A stretch of DNA of 57,891 nucleotides. Origin: Thermus thermamylovorans (lineage in GTDB: Bacteria > Deinococcota > Deinococci > Deinococcales > Thermaceae). Of the stretch, positions 50,406 to 57,891 are shown piece by piece. A program made the position numbers and the translations under genes. The notes under the pieces were generated by a model. The model did not search any database, was not told the DNA's origin, and saw only the letters and a program-made list of their open reading frames with translations. The stretch's first letter is position 1, and every line of letters begins with the position of its first letter. The stretch spans positions 1-57,891 of the forward strand of contig NZ_SIJL01000006.1 of the NCBI RefSeq assembly GCF_004307015.1. The letters run 5' to 3'.

Positions 50406-51263
50406 ATGGACGAGGCCCGCCTCCTCATCACCTGCCCCGACCGTCCCGGCATCGTGGCGGCGGTTTCCGGCTTCCTCTACGCCCACGGGGCCAACATCAC
50501 CGAGCTGCAGCAGCACTCCACCGACCCCGAAGGGGGGACCTTCTTCATGCGCCTGGCCTTCACCCTGCGCCATCTGGACCTCTCCCGCCCCGCCCTGGAG
50601 CGGGCCTTCCGGGAGGTGGTGGCGGAGCGCTTCGCCATGGCCTGGCGCATCGCTTACGCCTCGGAGCGGAAGCGGGTGGCCGTCCTGGTCTCCAAGCCGG
50701 CCCACGCTCTCCTGGAGCTCCTTTGGCGCTACCGGGTGGGGGAGCTGCCCATGGACCTGCGCCTGGTCATCTCCAACCACCCCCACCACCGGGAGGAGGT
50801 GGAGCGCTTCGGGGTGGCCTACCACCACGTGCCCGTGGCGGCGGGAGGGAAGGAGGAAGCCGAGGAGAGGATGCTGGCCCTCCTGGAGGCGGGGGGGGTG
50901 GAGGTGGTGGTCCTGGCCCGCTACATGCAGGTCCTTTCTCCCCGCTTCGTGGCCCGGTACCCCATGCGGATCCTCAACATCCACCACTCCTTCCTCCCCG
51001 CCTTCGCCGGGGCGGACCCCTACCGCCAGGCCCACGAGCGGGGGGTGAAGCTCATCGGGGCCACGGCCCACTACGTCACCGAGGAGCTGGACGGGGGGCC
51101 CATCATCGAGCAGGACGTGGTGCGGGTCTCCCACCGCCACTCCGTGGCGGAGATGCGGAGGCTCGGGCGGGAGCTGGAGCGCACCGTCTTGGCGCGGGCC
51201 GTGCGCTGGCACCTGGAAGACCGCATCCTGGTCCACGGCAACAAGACGGTGGTCTTCGTCTAA
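50406..51263 (+). CDS. purU: Formyltetrahydrofolate deformylase
   Basis: Hydrolyses 10-formyl-tetrahydrofolate to formate and tetrahydrofolate, supplying formate for purine synthesis and balancing one-carbon pools. 285 residues: an ACT domain (1-85, LLITCPDRPGIVAAVSGFLY), then a formyltransferase-like domain with VLVSKPAHALLELL, ILNIHHSFLPAFAG and GATAHYVTEELDGGPII holding the catalytic Asn-His-Asp set. ATG 50406 is fixed by the -10 7 nt upstream. Confidence 0.95.
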   Translation: MDEARLLITCPDRPGIVAAVSGFLYAHGANITELQQHSTDPEGGTFFMRLAFTLRHLDLSRPALERAFREVVAERFAMAWRIAYASERKRVAVLVSKPAHALLELLWRYRVGELPMDLRLVISNHPHHREEVERFGVAYHHVPVAAGGKEEAEERMLALLEAGGVEVVVLARYMQVLSPRFVARYPMRILNIHHSFLPAFAGADPYRQAHERGVKLIGATAHYVTEELDGGPIIEQDVVRVSHRHSVAEMRRLGRELERTVLARAVRWHLEDRILVHGNKTVVFV

Positions 51264-51285
51264 TCGCTCCCTAACGGGGCGGGCG

Positions 51286-51291
51286 TAAGGT
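51286..51291 (+). promoter_or_regulatory. -10 box of htrA
   Basis: TAAGGT, 18 nt before the GTG, followed by AGGAGGT; the leader would be about 12 nt. Confidence 0.4.
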
Positions 51292-51309
51292 GAGGCCAGG
51301 AGGTGGCGC

Positions 51310-52533
51310 GTGAACCTCGGCCGATCCTTTGTGGGTTTCCTGGTGCTCGCCCTCCTGGCAGGGGCGGTGCTCTGGTGGGGCCTTTCCACAGGCCAGGAGC
51401 GTTCCCCGGCGGCTTCCCCGGTCCCCCAGGAGGCCGAGCCCGGCCTTCTGGAGTACGAGCGCAACACGGTGGAGATCGTGGAGCGTTACGGCAAAGGGGT
51501 GGTTTTCGTGGCGGTGCGGACCGCTCCCCAGCCCTTAGCCCTTCCCCCGGGCCTGGAGTTCTTCGCCCCCTTTTTGCAACTCCCTCCCCGGGAGGGCTCG
51601 GGTTCGGGCTTCGTGATCGACGGGGAGGGGCACATCCTCACCAACTACCACGTGGTCCAGGGAGCCCAGGAGATCACCGTGCGCTTCCACGGGGACCCCC
51701 AGGAGTACCGGGCCCGCCTGGTGGGGGCGGCCCCGCCCTTGGACCTGGCCCTCATCCGGGTGGAAGCCCCAAAGGAGCAGCTCGTGCCCCTGGTCCTGGG
51801 GGACTCGGACCGCATCCGCGTGGGGCAGAAGGCCATCGCCATGGGCAACCCCTTCGGCCTGGAGTTCACCGTGACCCAGGGGATCGTCTCCGCCATCCGG
51901 GAGAACCCCGGGGCCATCGGGGACGAGACCGGCCTGGTGCCCCAGGTGATCCAGACCGATGCCGCCATCAACCCGGGGAACTCCGGGGGGCCCCTGCTCA
52001 ACTCCCGGGGGGAGGTGATCGGCATCAACACCGCCATCCTCACCCCCACGGGCCAGTTCGGAGCCGCCCAGTTCGCCGGGGTGGGGTTCGCCCTGCCCAT
52101 CAACCTGGTGAAGGCCTACCTGCCCGAGCTCAAGGCGGGCCGCACCCTCACCGCACAGGAGATCATAAGGAGCCGCCCCCGGCTCGGGGTTTCCCTGGTG
52201 CCCCTCTCCGCCTATCCCGAAAGGCTCAGGCAGCAGCACGGCCTGCCGGCCACCGGCCTCATGGTGCAGGAGGTGGAGCGGAACAGCCCCGCGGAGCGGG
52301 CGGGCCTCCGCCCGCCCAGCCGCTTCGCCTTCCTCCAGCTGCCCACGGGGGAGGCCCTGCAGGTGGGGCTGGACGGGGACGTGCTCCTGGAAGCCGACGG
52401 CGTTCCCCTCACCTCCATCGCCCGCCTGCGCCAGGTCCTCTTCGCCAAGGTCCCGGGGGAGGAGGTGGTCCTGCGGGTCTGGCGGCAAGGGGAGGTCCTG
52501 ACCCTCCGGGCTTCTCCCCAGGTCCTGCCCTGA
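51310..52533 (+). CDS. HtrA/DegP-family serine protease
   Basis: A membrane-anchored envelope quality-control protease. 407 residues: uncleaved signal anchor (about 6-27), trypsin-like domain with catalytic H114 (TNYHVV), D145 (DLALIRV) and S225 (NPGNSGGPL), and one PDZ domain (about 290-400) with LMVQEVERNSPAERAGL. The single PDZ fits the DegS/HtrA-anchor type. GTG start with AGGAGGT 5 nt upstream. Overlaps the acetyltransferase start (TGATG). Confidence 0.94.
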   Translation: MNLGRSFVGFLVLALLAGAVLWWGLSTGQERSPAASPVPQEAEPGLLEYERNTVEIVERYGKGVVFVAVRTAPQPLALPPGLEFFAPFLQLPPREGSGSGFVIDGEGHILTNYHVVQGAQEITVRFHGDPQEYRARLVGAAPPLDLALIRVEAPKEQLVPLVLGDSDRIRVGQKAIAMGNPFGLEFTVTQGIVSAIRENPGAIGDETGLVPQVIQTDAAINPGNSGGPLLNSRGEVIGINTAILTPTGQFGAAQFAGVGFALPINLVKAYLPELKAGRTLTAQEIIRSRPRLGVSLVPLSAYPERLRQQHGLPATGLMVQEVERNSPAERAGLRPPSRFAFLQLPTGEALQVGLDGDVLLEADGVPLTSIARLRQVLFAKVPGEEVVLRVWRQGEVLTLRASPQVLP

Positions 52534-53099
52534 TGGGCTTCTGGGAGCGGGCCCCCCTGCGCCTGCGGCGCTACCTGGTTTACTGGCGGGAAGGCTCCTG
52601 GCCCTCCGTTACCCCTTCCCCGGGGGTGGCCCTGGAGCCCGTGAGTCCTGAGCTTTTGCCCCGCCTGCCGGAGGCGGTGGACGGCTTCCACCCGGGAAGG
52701 CCCCGGCCCGTGCGTACCCTCTTCGCCGACTACCTCCTCTGGGGGCACCGGGGGGTGGTCCTCTGGGCCGAGGGGGCCTACGCCGGGCACCTCTGGCTCC
52801 GCCCTCCCGGTACCCCCCCACCCCCCCACCTTCCTTGGGGGTTTCTGCCGGAGCCCCTCTTTTGGGCCTACGACGCCTTCGTCCTACCCCCCTTCCGGGG
52901 CCGGGGTCTGATCCGCCTGGCCCTAGCCGGGCTTTGCCAGGGGGTGGAAGAGGTCTACGCCGAGGTCCATCCGGAGAACCGGGCTGCCCGGAGGAGCCTC
53001 GAGGCCACGGGCTTCCGCCCCGCGGGCCTGCTCAACGTCCTCATCCTGGGGGTGCCGCGGCTGCGCTGGTGGCGGTTCGCCCGCTTCCGCCCCCTCTAG
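52533..53099 (+). CDS. GNAT-family N-acetyltransferase
   Basis: 188 residues. The C-terminal half carries the acetyl-CoA loop VLPPFRGRGLIRLALAGL, followed by VYAEVHPENRAARRSLEATGFRPAG, the standard GNAT motif A and B arrangement. The N-terminal ~60 residues are unusual and Arg/Pro-rich. The substrate is unknown. ATG shares one base with the htrA stop, so the two are cotranscribed. Its stop overlaps the convergent DUF1850 gene by 4 nt. Confidence 0.82.
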   Translation: MGFWERAPLRLRRYLVYWREGSWPSVTPSPGVALEPVSPELLPRLPEAVDGFHPGRPRPVRTLFADYLLWGHRGVVLWAEGAYAGHLWLRPPGTPPPPHLPWGFLPEPLFWAYDAFVLPPFRGRGLIRLALAGLCQGVEEVYAEVHPENRAARRSLEATGFRPAGLLNVLILGVPRLRWWRFARFRPL

Positions 53100-53521
53100 G
53101 GAGGCCAGAGGAGCCTGGCCCGCAGGCATCCCCCCTGGGCGCGGAACCAGGTACCCCCCAGGTACAAGACGACCCCCACCTCCGAGCAGTAGGCCAGGAC
53201 CCGGTGCCTTTGCCCTGCCAGGGCCTCGTTCCAGGGGTATTCCCCTCCGGTGTAGTAGGCCTCCGTTTCCGGGTCGGCGTAGGCGCGAAAACCGGCAAAC
53301 CGCCAGGGAAGCCCAAACTCCAGCAGCACGGGCCTCCCGGTTACCGAGTGCACGAACTCCACCCGCCCCCCGTCCCAGGGGGCGAGTAGGAGGAGGCTTC
53401 GCTCCCCCTCCCCCACCACCTCCACCACCCGGGCCAGGGCCAGGAAGGCCAGAAGGAGCCAAAAGGCCCAGCTCCCAAGGAGGAGCCGGGCCGCTTTGGG
53501 TAAGGAAGTCCGTGCCCTCAC
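53096..53521 (-). CDS. DUF1850 family protein of a TAXI-TRAP operon
   Basis: DUF1850 proteins are small exported or membrane proteins encoded beside TAXI-type TRAP transporters; their role is unknown. The 141 residues start with a hydrophobic helix (about 13-33) and contain the signature VEFVHSVTGRPVLLEF and AYYTGGEYPWNE. Two cysteines (AYCSEV, GGCLRA) may bridge. GTG start. Last gene of the TRAP operon. Confidence 0.78.
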   Translation of the reverse strand: MRARTSLPKAARLLLGSWAFWLLLAFLALARVVEVVGEGERSLLLLAPWDGGRVEFVHSVTGRPVLLEFGLPWRFAGFRAYADPETEAYYTGGEYPWNEALAGQRHRVLAYCSEVGVVLYLGGTWFRAQGGCLRARLLWPP

Positions 53522-53559
53522 CTTCGGCTAGGGCCCCTTGCTCAAGTCCGGGAACCTTT

Positions 53560-53573
53560 CCCCCAAAAGGGGG
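53560..53573 (-). terminator. Small hairpin between the second TAXI receptor and DUF1850
   Basis: CCCCC-AAAA-GGGGG, a 5-bp stem in the 76-nt gap between the receptor stop and the DUF1850 start. Weak. Confidence 0.35.
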
Positions 53574-53597
53574 TCCGATCCCCCCCGAGGAGAAGCC

Positions 53598-54581
53598 TCA
53601 CCGCAGGGCCCCCACCTCCCGGAAGTAGCGCAGGGCCCCCTCGTGGTAGGGGATCGTACCCCCCACGAAGCGCACCGCGTTTTCCAGAGTGGTGTCCCGG
53701 GCAGCGGCCACCGCCGTCTGCAAGGTGGACAGGTTCTCGAAGGTGGCCTTGGTGAGGGCGTAGGCGGCCTCTTCGGGGAGGCTTGCCGGGCAGACGAAGA
53801 AGTTCCAGAAGGTGAGGGTGGGGGTGTCGGCCCGGGTGCCGTAGACGTCCCGGGGGATGGTTCCGGTACCCGCCACCCCGGGAAAACGCCTTTGGAAGGT
53901 CTGGGCTACGGTGCCCCGGGGATCGATGGGCACCAGGTAGAGGCGCTCGCCCCGGCGGGCCAGACCCGCGGCCAGCTCGGTGATGGCCCCCGTGGGCAGG
54001 CCGCCGGACCAGAAGAAGGCGTCCAGGGTGCCCTCGGCCAGGGCCCGGGCGCTCTCCGCCGCCCCCAGGCGTTCCTGTTTGCCGAAGTCCCGGGGGGAGA
54101 GCCCCGCCGCCTGCAGGGTAAGCAGGGCGTTCACCTCGGTGCCCGAGCCGGGGGCCCCGGTGGAGACCCGCTTGCCTTTCAGGTCCTGTACCAGCCGGAT
54201 GCCGGCCCCTTCCCGGGCGGCGATGTGCAGGTAGTTGGGGTACATGGCGAAGAGGATGCGGGTGCTGCGGGCGGGCCGGCCGCGGAAGCGCTCGTGCTCC
54301 CCGGTGTAGGCCAGGAAGGCGGAGTCGGGGAGAACGGTGGCGCAGTAGTAGGTGCCGCCTCCCGTACGGGTTTCCAGAAGGAGGAGATTGTCGATGGAAG
54401 CGGCGGTCTGGATGGCCTGGGCCTCGGCCACCCCGGCCCGGTTCCAGATCTCTGCCAGGGTGGTCCCGTAGTAGAAGTAAACCCCTCCCACGCCCCCGGT
54501 GGCGATGACCACCCGGGGCCTTTGCGCCAGCCCTAGGCCGAGGACGAGAAGGGCCAGGAGGACCAGAACAAACCTTTGCAT
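53598..54581 (-). CDS. TAXI-type TRAP solute receptor 2
   Basis: A periplasmic receptor of the TAXI family (the T. thermophilus homologue was crystallised with glutamate or glutamine). 327 residues: signal peptide MQRFVLVLLALLVLGLGLAQ, then VVIATGGVGGVYFYYGTTLAEIWNR, GKRVSTGAPGSGTEVNA and GTLDAFFWSGGLPTGAI. It is a clear paralogue of the receptor at 56771, with changes in the first glycine-rich ligand loop (TGGVGGVYF against TGSTGGVFF). AAAGGGGG precedes the ATG. Confidence 0.92.
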   Translation of the reverse strand: MQRFVLVLLALLVLGLGLAQRPRVVIATGGVGGVYFYYGTTLAEIWNRAGVAEAQAIQTAASIDNLLLLETRTGGGTYYCATVLPDSAFLAYTGEHERFRGRPARSTRILFAMYPNYLHIAAREGAGIRLVQDLKGKRVSTGAPGSGTEVNALLTLQAAGLSPRDFGKQERLGAAESARALAEGTLDAFFWSGGLPTGAITELAAGLARRGERLYLVPIDPRGTVAQTFQRRFPGVAGTGTIPRDVYGTRADTPTLTFWNFFVCPASLPEEAAYALTKATFENLSTLQTAVAAARDTTLENAVRFVGGTIPYHEGALRYFREVGALR

Positions 54582-54610
54582 GTTTTTACCCCCTTTCCTT
54601 CGGCCCTACC

Positions 54611-56719
54611 TTAAGCCTCCTTGGGGGCCCGGGTCAAGCCCTTGAGGAAGAAGGGCAGCCCCAGGAGAAAGGCCAGGAGGTTGAGGGGTCCATAGGGCAC
54701 GAAGAGCATGACCGCCAGGATCCCCAGGGCCCAGGCCTCCCAGCGCCGTAGGGGCCTCCTCGTGTACCCGGCCCCTGAGGCCGAGAGGTAGATGATCCCT
54801 GCGGCCACGGCCAGGAAGCGCTCCAGGATGATGGGCCAGGCCTCGGCGGGTGGGGAGTTTTGCAACACGGGGATGATGAGGAGGCCCGTGCCCGAGTAGG
54901 AGAGGAGGAAGAAGAAACCCACCAGGTACTTGGAGAGGGCCACCCGGGCCGCGTAGACCCCGGTGGTGAGGGGGTTGGTACCGAAAACGCTGGCGGCGGC
55001 GTAGCCCGCCAGGGCTACGGGCGGGGTCACCTCTGCCAGGACCGCGTAGTAGAAGAGGAACATGTGGGTGGCCAGGAGGGCCGCAGAGGCCGGGAGGCCA
55101 TTTTCGATAGCCAAGGCGATGATGGCCGGGGCGGTCAGGGCGGAGGTGAGCACATAGGTGGCCGTGGGGGGCACCCCCATGCCCAGGATGAGGCTGAAGA
55201 CGGCGGTGATCAGGGTGGCCAGGAGGAGGCTTTCCCCGGAGACCTGCTGCAAGAGCTGGCTGAACTTGGAGGGCAGGCCCGAGGTCACCATCATGGTGAA
55301 GATGAGGTTGGCGGCGGTGACCGCGGTGCCGATGGGCAGTAGGATGCGGAAGCCCCCCTCGAGGCCCTCCAGGATGGGCCCGAAGCCCTTGGGCCTTAGG
55401 GTGGGGTCCAGGTAGGCGATGAGCACGAAGGCCACCAGGGCCAGGCTGGCCGCGGTGCGCACCTCATAGCCCAGGTAGAGGAGGGCGATGATGAGGAGGA
55501 TGGGCAGGAAGAGGACGCTGTAGCGGAGGGTGTAGGCCCTCCGGCTTCCCGGGAAGTCCACTCCTACGGGGGGAAGGCCCATCTTGCGGGCGTAGAACTC
55601 GTTGAAGGCCATGATGGAGATGAGGTAGAGGAGGGCGGGCCCCAAGGCCATGACGATCACCTGGAGGTAGGGGATCTCCAGGATCTCCACCATGAGGAAG
55701 GCGATGGAACCCATGACGGGTGGGGTGATGAGGGCGATGCTCCCCGCGGTGGCCACCACCCCTGCGGCCACGTGGCGGTCGTACCCGGCCCGCTCGTAAA
55801 GGGGCTTGGTCAGGGTGGCCACGAACTGGGTGTCCGCGGCCCCCGAGCCGGAGAACATCCCCATGAAGACGGCGGAGAGCCCCGTGACCCTCCCCGGGGT
55901 GGCGGGGTGCTTACCCACCAGGGCCAGGGCCAGGTTGGCCACCACCCGCCCCAGGCCCAGGGCCCCGATCATCCCGGAAAGGACGGTGAAGTAGACCAGG
56001 TACTTGAGGGAGACCCCGGTGATGAGGCCGTAGATGCCCGCCTCCGTCTCGTTGAAGGCCTTGCCCAGGAGGAGGTCGATGGGCTGGGGGGTGCCGCGGA
56101 AGGCCCCGGGGAAGAGGTGGGCGTGCAGGTTGTAGCTGAAGAAGAAGAGGACCAGCACCGGCATCACCGGGCCTAGGAGGCGGTAGACCGCCCCCAAGAC
56201 CAAAAAGATCAAGGTGAGGGACATGCCCGCGTCCCAAGGCTCGGGGATCACCGCCCGATAGACCAACTCCTCGAAGTAGCGGAGCTGGTAGAGGGTGGGA
56301 AGGAGGGAAAGGAGTGCGGCCAGGAGGGCGGCGGGGCGCTGCCACCTCGGCAGGAGGGCGGGGAGGACGGTCGCGCCCCAGACCAGCAGGACCAGGGCCT
56401 TGACCGTTCCCGGGATGGGCACGGGGGACAAGAGAAAGGCCAGGAGGGGGACCAGGCTGAACAGGGCGAAGACCCAGCTTCCCAAGGTGCGCTTACGCAC
56501 CAGGGGGAAGGTGACCAGGTAGGTGCCGAGGAGGAGGAATAGGACGTGGGTGCTGCGCTGAAGCTGGACGATGTCCAGTATGGGTATCTCCGCCCGGGAT
56601 AGGGGGGTGAAGGGGTGGAGGACCAGGTAGAGGGCGTAGAGGGCTCCCAGGACCAGGACCACCCGGGCGATGCGGCCCAAGGGGGTGTGGGGCAGGGGTG
56701 CGGTGGGTAGTTCGGCCAT
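54611..56719 (-). CDS. TRAP transporter fused permease (4TM + 12TM)
   Basis: The sodium-driven membrane component of the TAXI-TRAP importer. 702 residues with about 16-18 predicted helices: a DctQ-like N-terminal portion fused to a DctM-like portion. Signatures are GMFSGSGAADTQFVATLTKPLYERAGYDRHVAAGVVATAGSIALITPPVMG (about 295-345) and LGMGVPPTATYVLTSALTAPA (about 515-535). It sits between two receptor genes in one operon and should serve both. The shortest reading starts at ATG 56719. Confidence 0.93.
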   Translation of the reverse strand: MAELPTAPLPHTPLGRIARVVLVLGALYALYLVLHPFTPLSRAEIPILDIVQLQRSTHVLFLLLGTYLVTFPLVRKRTLGSWVFALFSLVPLLAFLLSPVPIPGTVKALVLLVWGATVLPALLPRWQRPAALLAALLSLLPTLYQLRYFEELVYRAVIPEPWDAGMSLTLIFLVLGAVYRLLGPVMPVLVLFFFSYNLHAHLFPGAFRGTPQPIDLLLGKAFNETEAGIYGLITGVSLKYLVYFTVLSGMIGALGLGRVVANLALALVGKHPATPGRVTGLSAVFMGMFSGSGAADTQFVATLTKPLYERAGYDRHVAAGVVATAGSIALITPPVMGSIAFLMVEILEIPYLQVIVMALGPALLYLISIMAFNEFYARKMGLPPVGVDFPGSRRAYTLRYSVLFLPILLIIALLYLGYEVRTAASLALVAFVLIAYLDPTLRPKGFGPILEGLEGGFRILLPIGTAVTAANLIFTMMVTSGLPSKFSQLLQQVSGESLLLATLITAVFSLILGMGVPPTATYVLTSALTAPAIIALAIENGLPASAALLATHMFLFYYAVLAEVTPPVALAGYAAASVFGTNPLTTGVYAARVALSKYLVGFFFLLSYSGTGLLIIPVLQNSPPAEAWPIILERFLAVAAGIIYLSASGAGYTRRPLRRWEAWALGILAVMLFVPYGPLNLLAFLLGLPFFLKGLTRAPKEA

Positions 56720-56737
56720 GTCGGTTTTCCCAAAAAG

Positions 56738-56756
56738 GGGCCCCGCTTGGGGGCCC
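56738..56756 (-). terminator. Terminator-like hairpin between TAXI receptor 1 and the permease
   Basis: GGGCCCC-CAAGC-GGGGCCC on the - strand followed by C and five T, between the receptor stop (56771) and the permease start. A convincing partial terminator inside the operon. Confidence 0.7.
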
Positions 56757-56770
56757 GGGATACCCAGGGC

Positions 56771-57760
56771 CTAGCGGAGGACGCCCCTTTCCCTCAGGTA
56801 GCGCTCGGCTCCCGGGTGGAAGGGAATGACCAGCCGGCCGAAGAGCCGGGCGGTGTTCTCCAGGCTGGTGTCCCGGGCGGCGGCCACCGAGGTGCGCAGG
56901 GTTTCCAGGTTCTCAAACACGGCCCGCATGATGCCGTAGGCCACCTCGGCGGGAAGGCTCTCCGGGCAGACCACGATGTTACCCGTGTTGAGCCCGGAAA
57001 CATCGCCGCGGGTGTTGTAGACCGTGCGGGGCACCACCGTGGGTTCCAAAAGCCCTGGGAAGCGGCGCAGGGCTACCTGGGCCGTGGTGCTCCGCGGGTC
57101 GATGGGGATGAGGTGGACCCGGTCTCCCTTGCGGGCCAGGCTGGTGGAGAGCTCCACGATACTCCCTGTAGGCACCCCGCCCACCCAGAAGAAGGCATCC
57201 AGGGTGCCCTCGGAAAGAGCCTTGGCCCCTTCGGCCACCGGCAGGCGCTCCCGCTTGGCGAAGCTCTCCGGCCGGACTCCTGCCGCCTGCAGGACCATGA
57301 GGGCCAGGTTCTCCGTGCTGGAACCGGGCTGGCCCGTAGAAACCCGCTTGCCCGCCAGGTCCTGCACCACCCGGATGCCCGTCTTCTCCGTGGTGACGAT
57401 GTGGATGAAGGAGGGGTACATGTAGAACATCACCCGCTGGCTGTCGGCCTTGCGGGCGCGGAAGCGGGGTTCTTCCCCGGTGTAGGCCACGTAGGCGGAG
57501 TCGGTGGTGGTGAGGGCGCAGTAGTAGGTGTTGGCCTGGGGGTTGGTGCGATCCCGCAGCAGGAGGAGGTTGTCGTAAGAGCCCCCGGTCTGCACCGGCT
57601 GGGCCTCGGCTACCCCGGCCCGGTTGATGAGGTCGGCCAAGGTGGTGCCGTAGTAGAAGAAGACGCCTCCCGTGCTGCCGGTACCCACCACCACCCGGGG
57701 CTTCTGGGCCAGGACTAGACCTAGGACTAAGGCCAGCAGAACAACAAAGGCTTTCCTCAT
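56771..57760 (-). CDS. TAXI-type TRAP solute receptor 1
   Basis: The first gene of the operon, an exported 329-residue receptor. Signal peptide MRKAFVVLLALVLGLVLAQ, then VVVGTGSTGGVFFYYGTTLADLINR, GKRVSTGQPGSSTENLA, GTLDAFFWVGGVPTGSI and TAQVALRRFPGL. Close paralogue of the receptor at 53598; the pair flanks the permease. GGAGGC 5 nt before ATG. Its promoter carries the same 20-nt upstream element as tRNA-Val. Confidence 0.93.
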   Translation of the reverse strand: MRKAFVVLLALVLGLVLAQKPRVVVGTGSTGGVFFYYGTTLADLINRAGVAEAQPVQTGGSYDNLLLLRDRTNPQANTYYCALTTTDSAYVAYTGEEPRFRARKADSQRVMFYMYPSFIHIVTTEKTGIRVVQDLAGKRVSTGQPGSSTENLALMVLQAAGVRPESFAKRERLPVAEGAKALSEGTLDAFFWVGGVPTGSIVELSTSLARKGDRVHLIPIDPRSTTAQVALRRFPGLLEPTVVPRTVYNTRGDVSGLNTGNIVVCPESLPAEVAYGIMRAVFENLETLRTSVAAARDTSLENTARLFGRLVIPFHPGAERYLRERGVLR

Positions 57761-57789
57761 GGTTGCCTCCCGTATAGTTTTGCGCCCAC

Positions 57790-57818
57790 AGATTAACGAA
57801 GGCCCCGTCCCCTGTCAA
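57790..57818 (-). promoter_or_regulatory. Promoter of the TAXI-TRAP operon
   Basis: -35 TTGACA (57813-57818), 17-nt spacer, -10 TAATCT (57790-57795); leader of about 23 nt with GGAGG. Confidence 0.8.
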
Positions 57819-57823
57819 GGGAC

Positions 57824-57843
57824 TGTAATTGGCCACCACATTT
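57824..57843 (-). promoter_or_regulatory. 20-nt element upstream of the TRAP operon -35 (same as 1-20)
   Basis: AAATGTGGTGGCCAATTACA on the - strand, 5 nt upstream of the -35, identical in sequence and spacing to the element at 1-20. A likely activator or repressor site. Confidence 0.6.
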
Positions 57844-57891
57844 GAGACACCTTGGGGAACCGACTCCCCCCATATCTTAGCCAGGAACTCC
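57844..57891. other. Right edge, nothing recognised
   Basis: 48 nt beyond the shared element. A short GGGGA/TCCCC hairpin is present; no gene can be called. Confidence 0.3.

Overview
The window is about 58 kb of dense, very GC-rich bacterial chromosome, with codons ending almost always in G or C, frequent GTG starts, and ATGA, GTGA or TGATG overlaps between genes. The gene set points firmly to Thermus. MutS has the 811-residue length and wording of Thermus aquaticus MutS as I remember it. A 202-residue CRP-family protein reads like Thermus thermophilus SdrP. An ABC exporter pair matches the TmrAB layout, and a TAXI-TRAP transporter of the type crystallised from T. thermophilus is present. I see no phage, insertion sequence or CRISPR array; this is core chromosome with a few accessory-looking genes.

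Layout. 1-743: tRNA-Val on the + strand facing a tRNA-Asp/tRNA-Phe pair on the - strand, with a hairpin-rich gap. 737-5203: a standalone SRA-like protein, osmC-coaX, a cell-wall amidase, and a Hanks-type kinase with a secreted companion. 5261-9468: patatin-like lipase, signal peptidase I and lutABC. 9510-13254: two-component system, DUF502 protein and sdrP. 13301-17712: nucleotidyltransferase pair, cutA, gyrA, cupin and aroQ. 17808-21556: RNA m5U methyltransferase, NarL-type regulator, M20 peptidase and DUF2229 protein. 21630-28076: TmrAB-like exporter, folC and an ABC-2 exporter. 28077-34761: a SARP-like regulator, a tandem-hairpin spacer, a PrcB-like lipoprotein and a peptide ABC transporter. 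34827-41433: a complete branched-chain amino acid ABC transporter (livFGMHJ) and glnA. 41533-45838: 5'-nucleotidase and a sulfite-dehydrogenase-like molybdoenzyme with a di-haem cytochrome c and a MOSC protein. 45933-53099: mutS-mutL, rraA, purU, htrA and an acetyltransferase. 53096-57843: a TAXI-TRAP transporter with two receptors and a DUF1850 protein.

The main theme is nitrogen and carbon acquisition (peptides, branched-chain amino acids, dicarboxylate or amino acid TRAP, glutamine synthetase, lactate use), joined to genome maintenance (gyrA, mutSL) and stress response (sdrP, osmC, htrA).

Two promoter classes can be read directly. Leadered genes (sdrP, gyrA, dppA, livJ, glnA, sorA, the TRAP operon) carry a -10 box, in most cases a clear -35, a 5' UTR and a Shine-Dalgarno. 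Many other transcription-unit heads have a TANNNT hexamer only 6-8 nt before the start codon and no -35, the signature of leaderless mRNAs.

The least expected signals are these: a 20-nt element shared at identical spacing by the promoters at the two ends of the window; overlapping back-to-back -10 boxes between rraA and purU; 42-bp tandem hairpins next to an inverted-order SARP regulator; GC hairpins after the first gene of several operons; and a solitary SRA-like reader protein.
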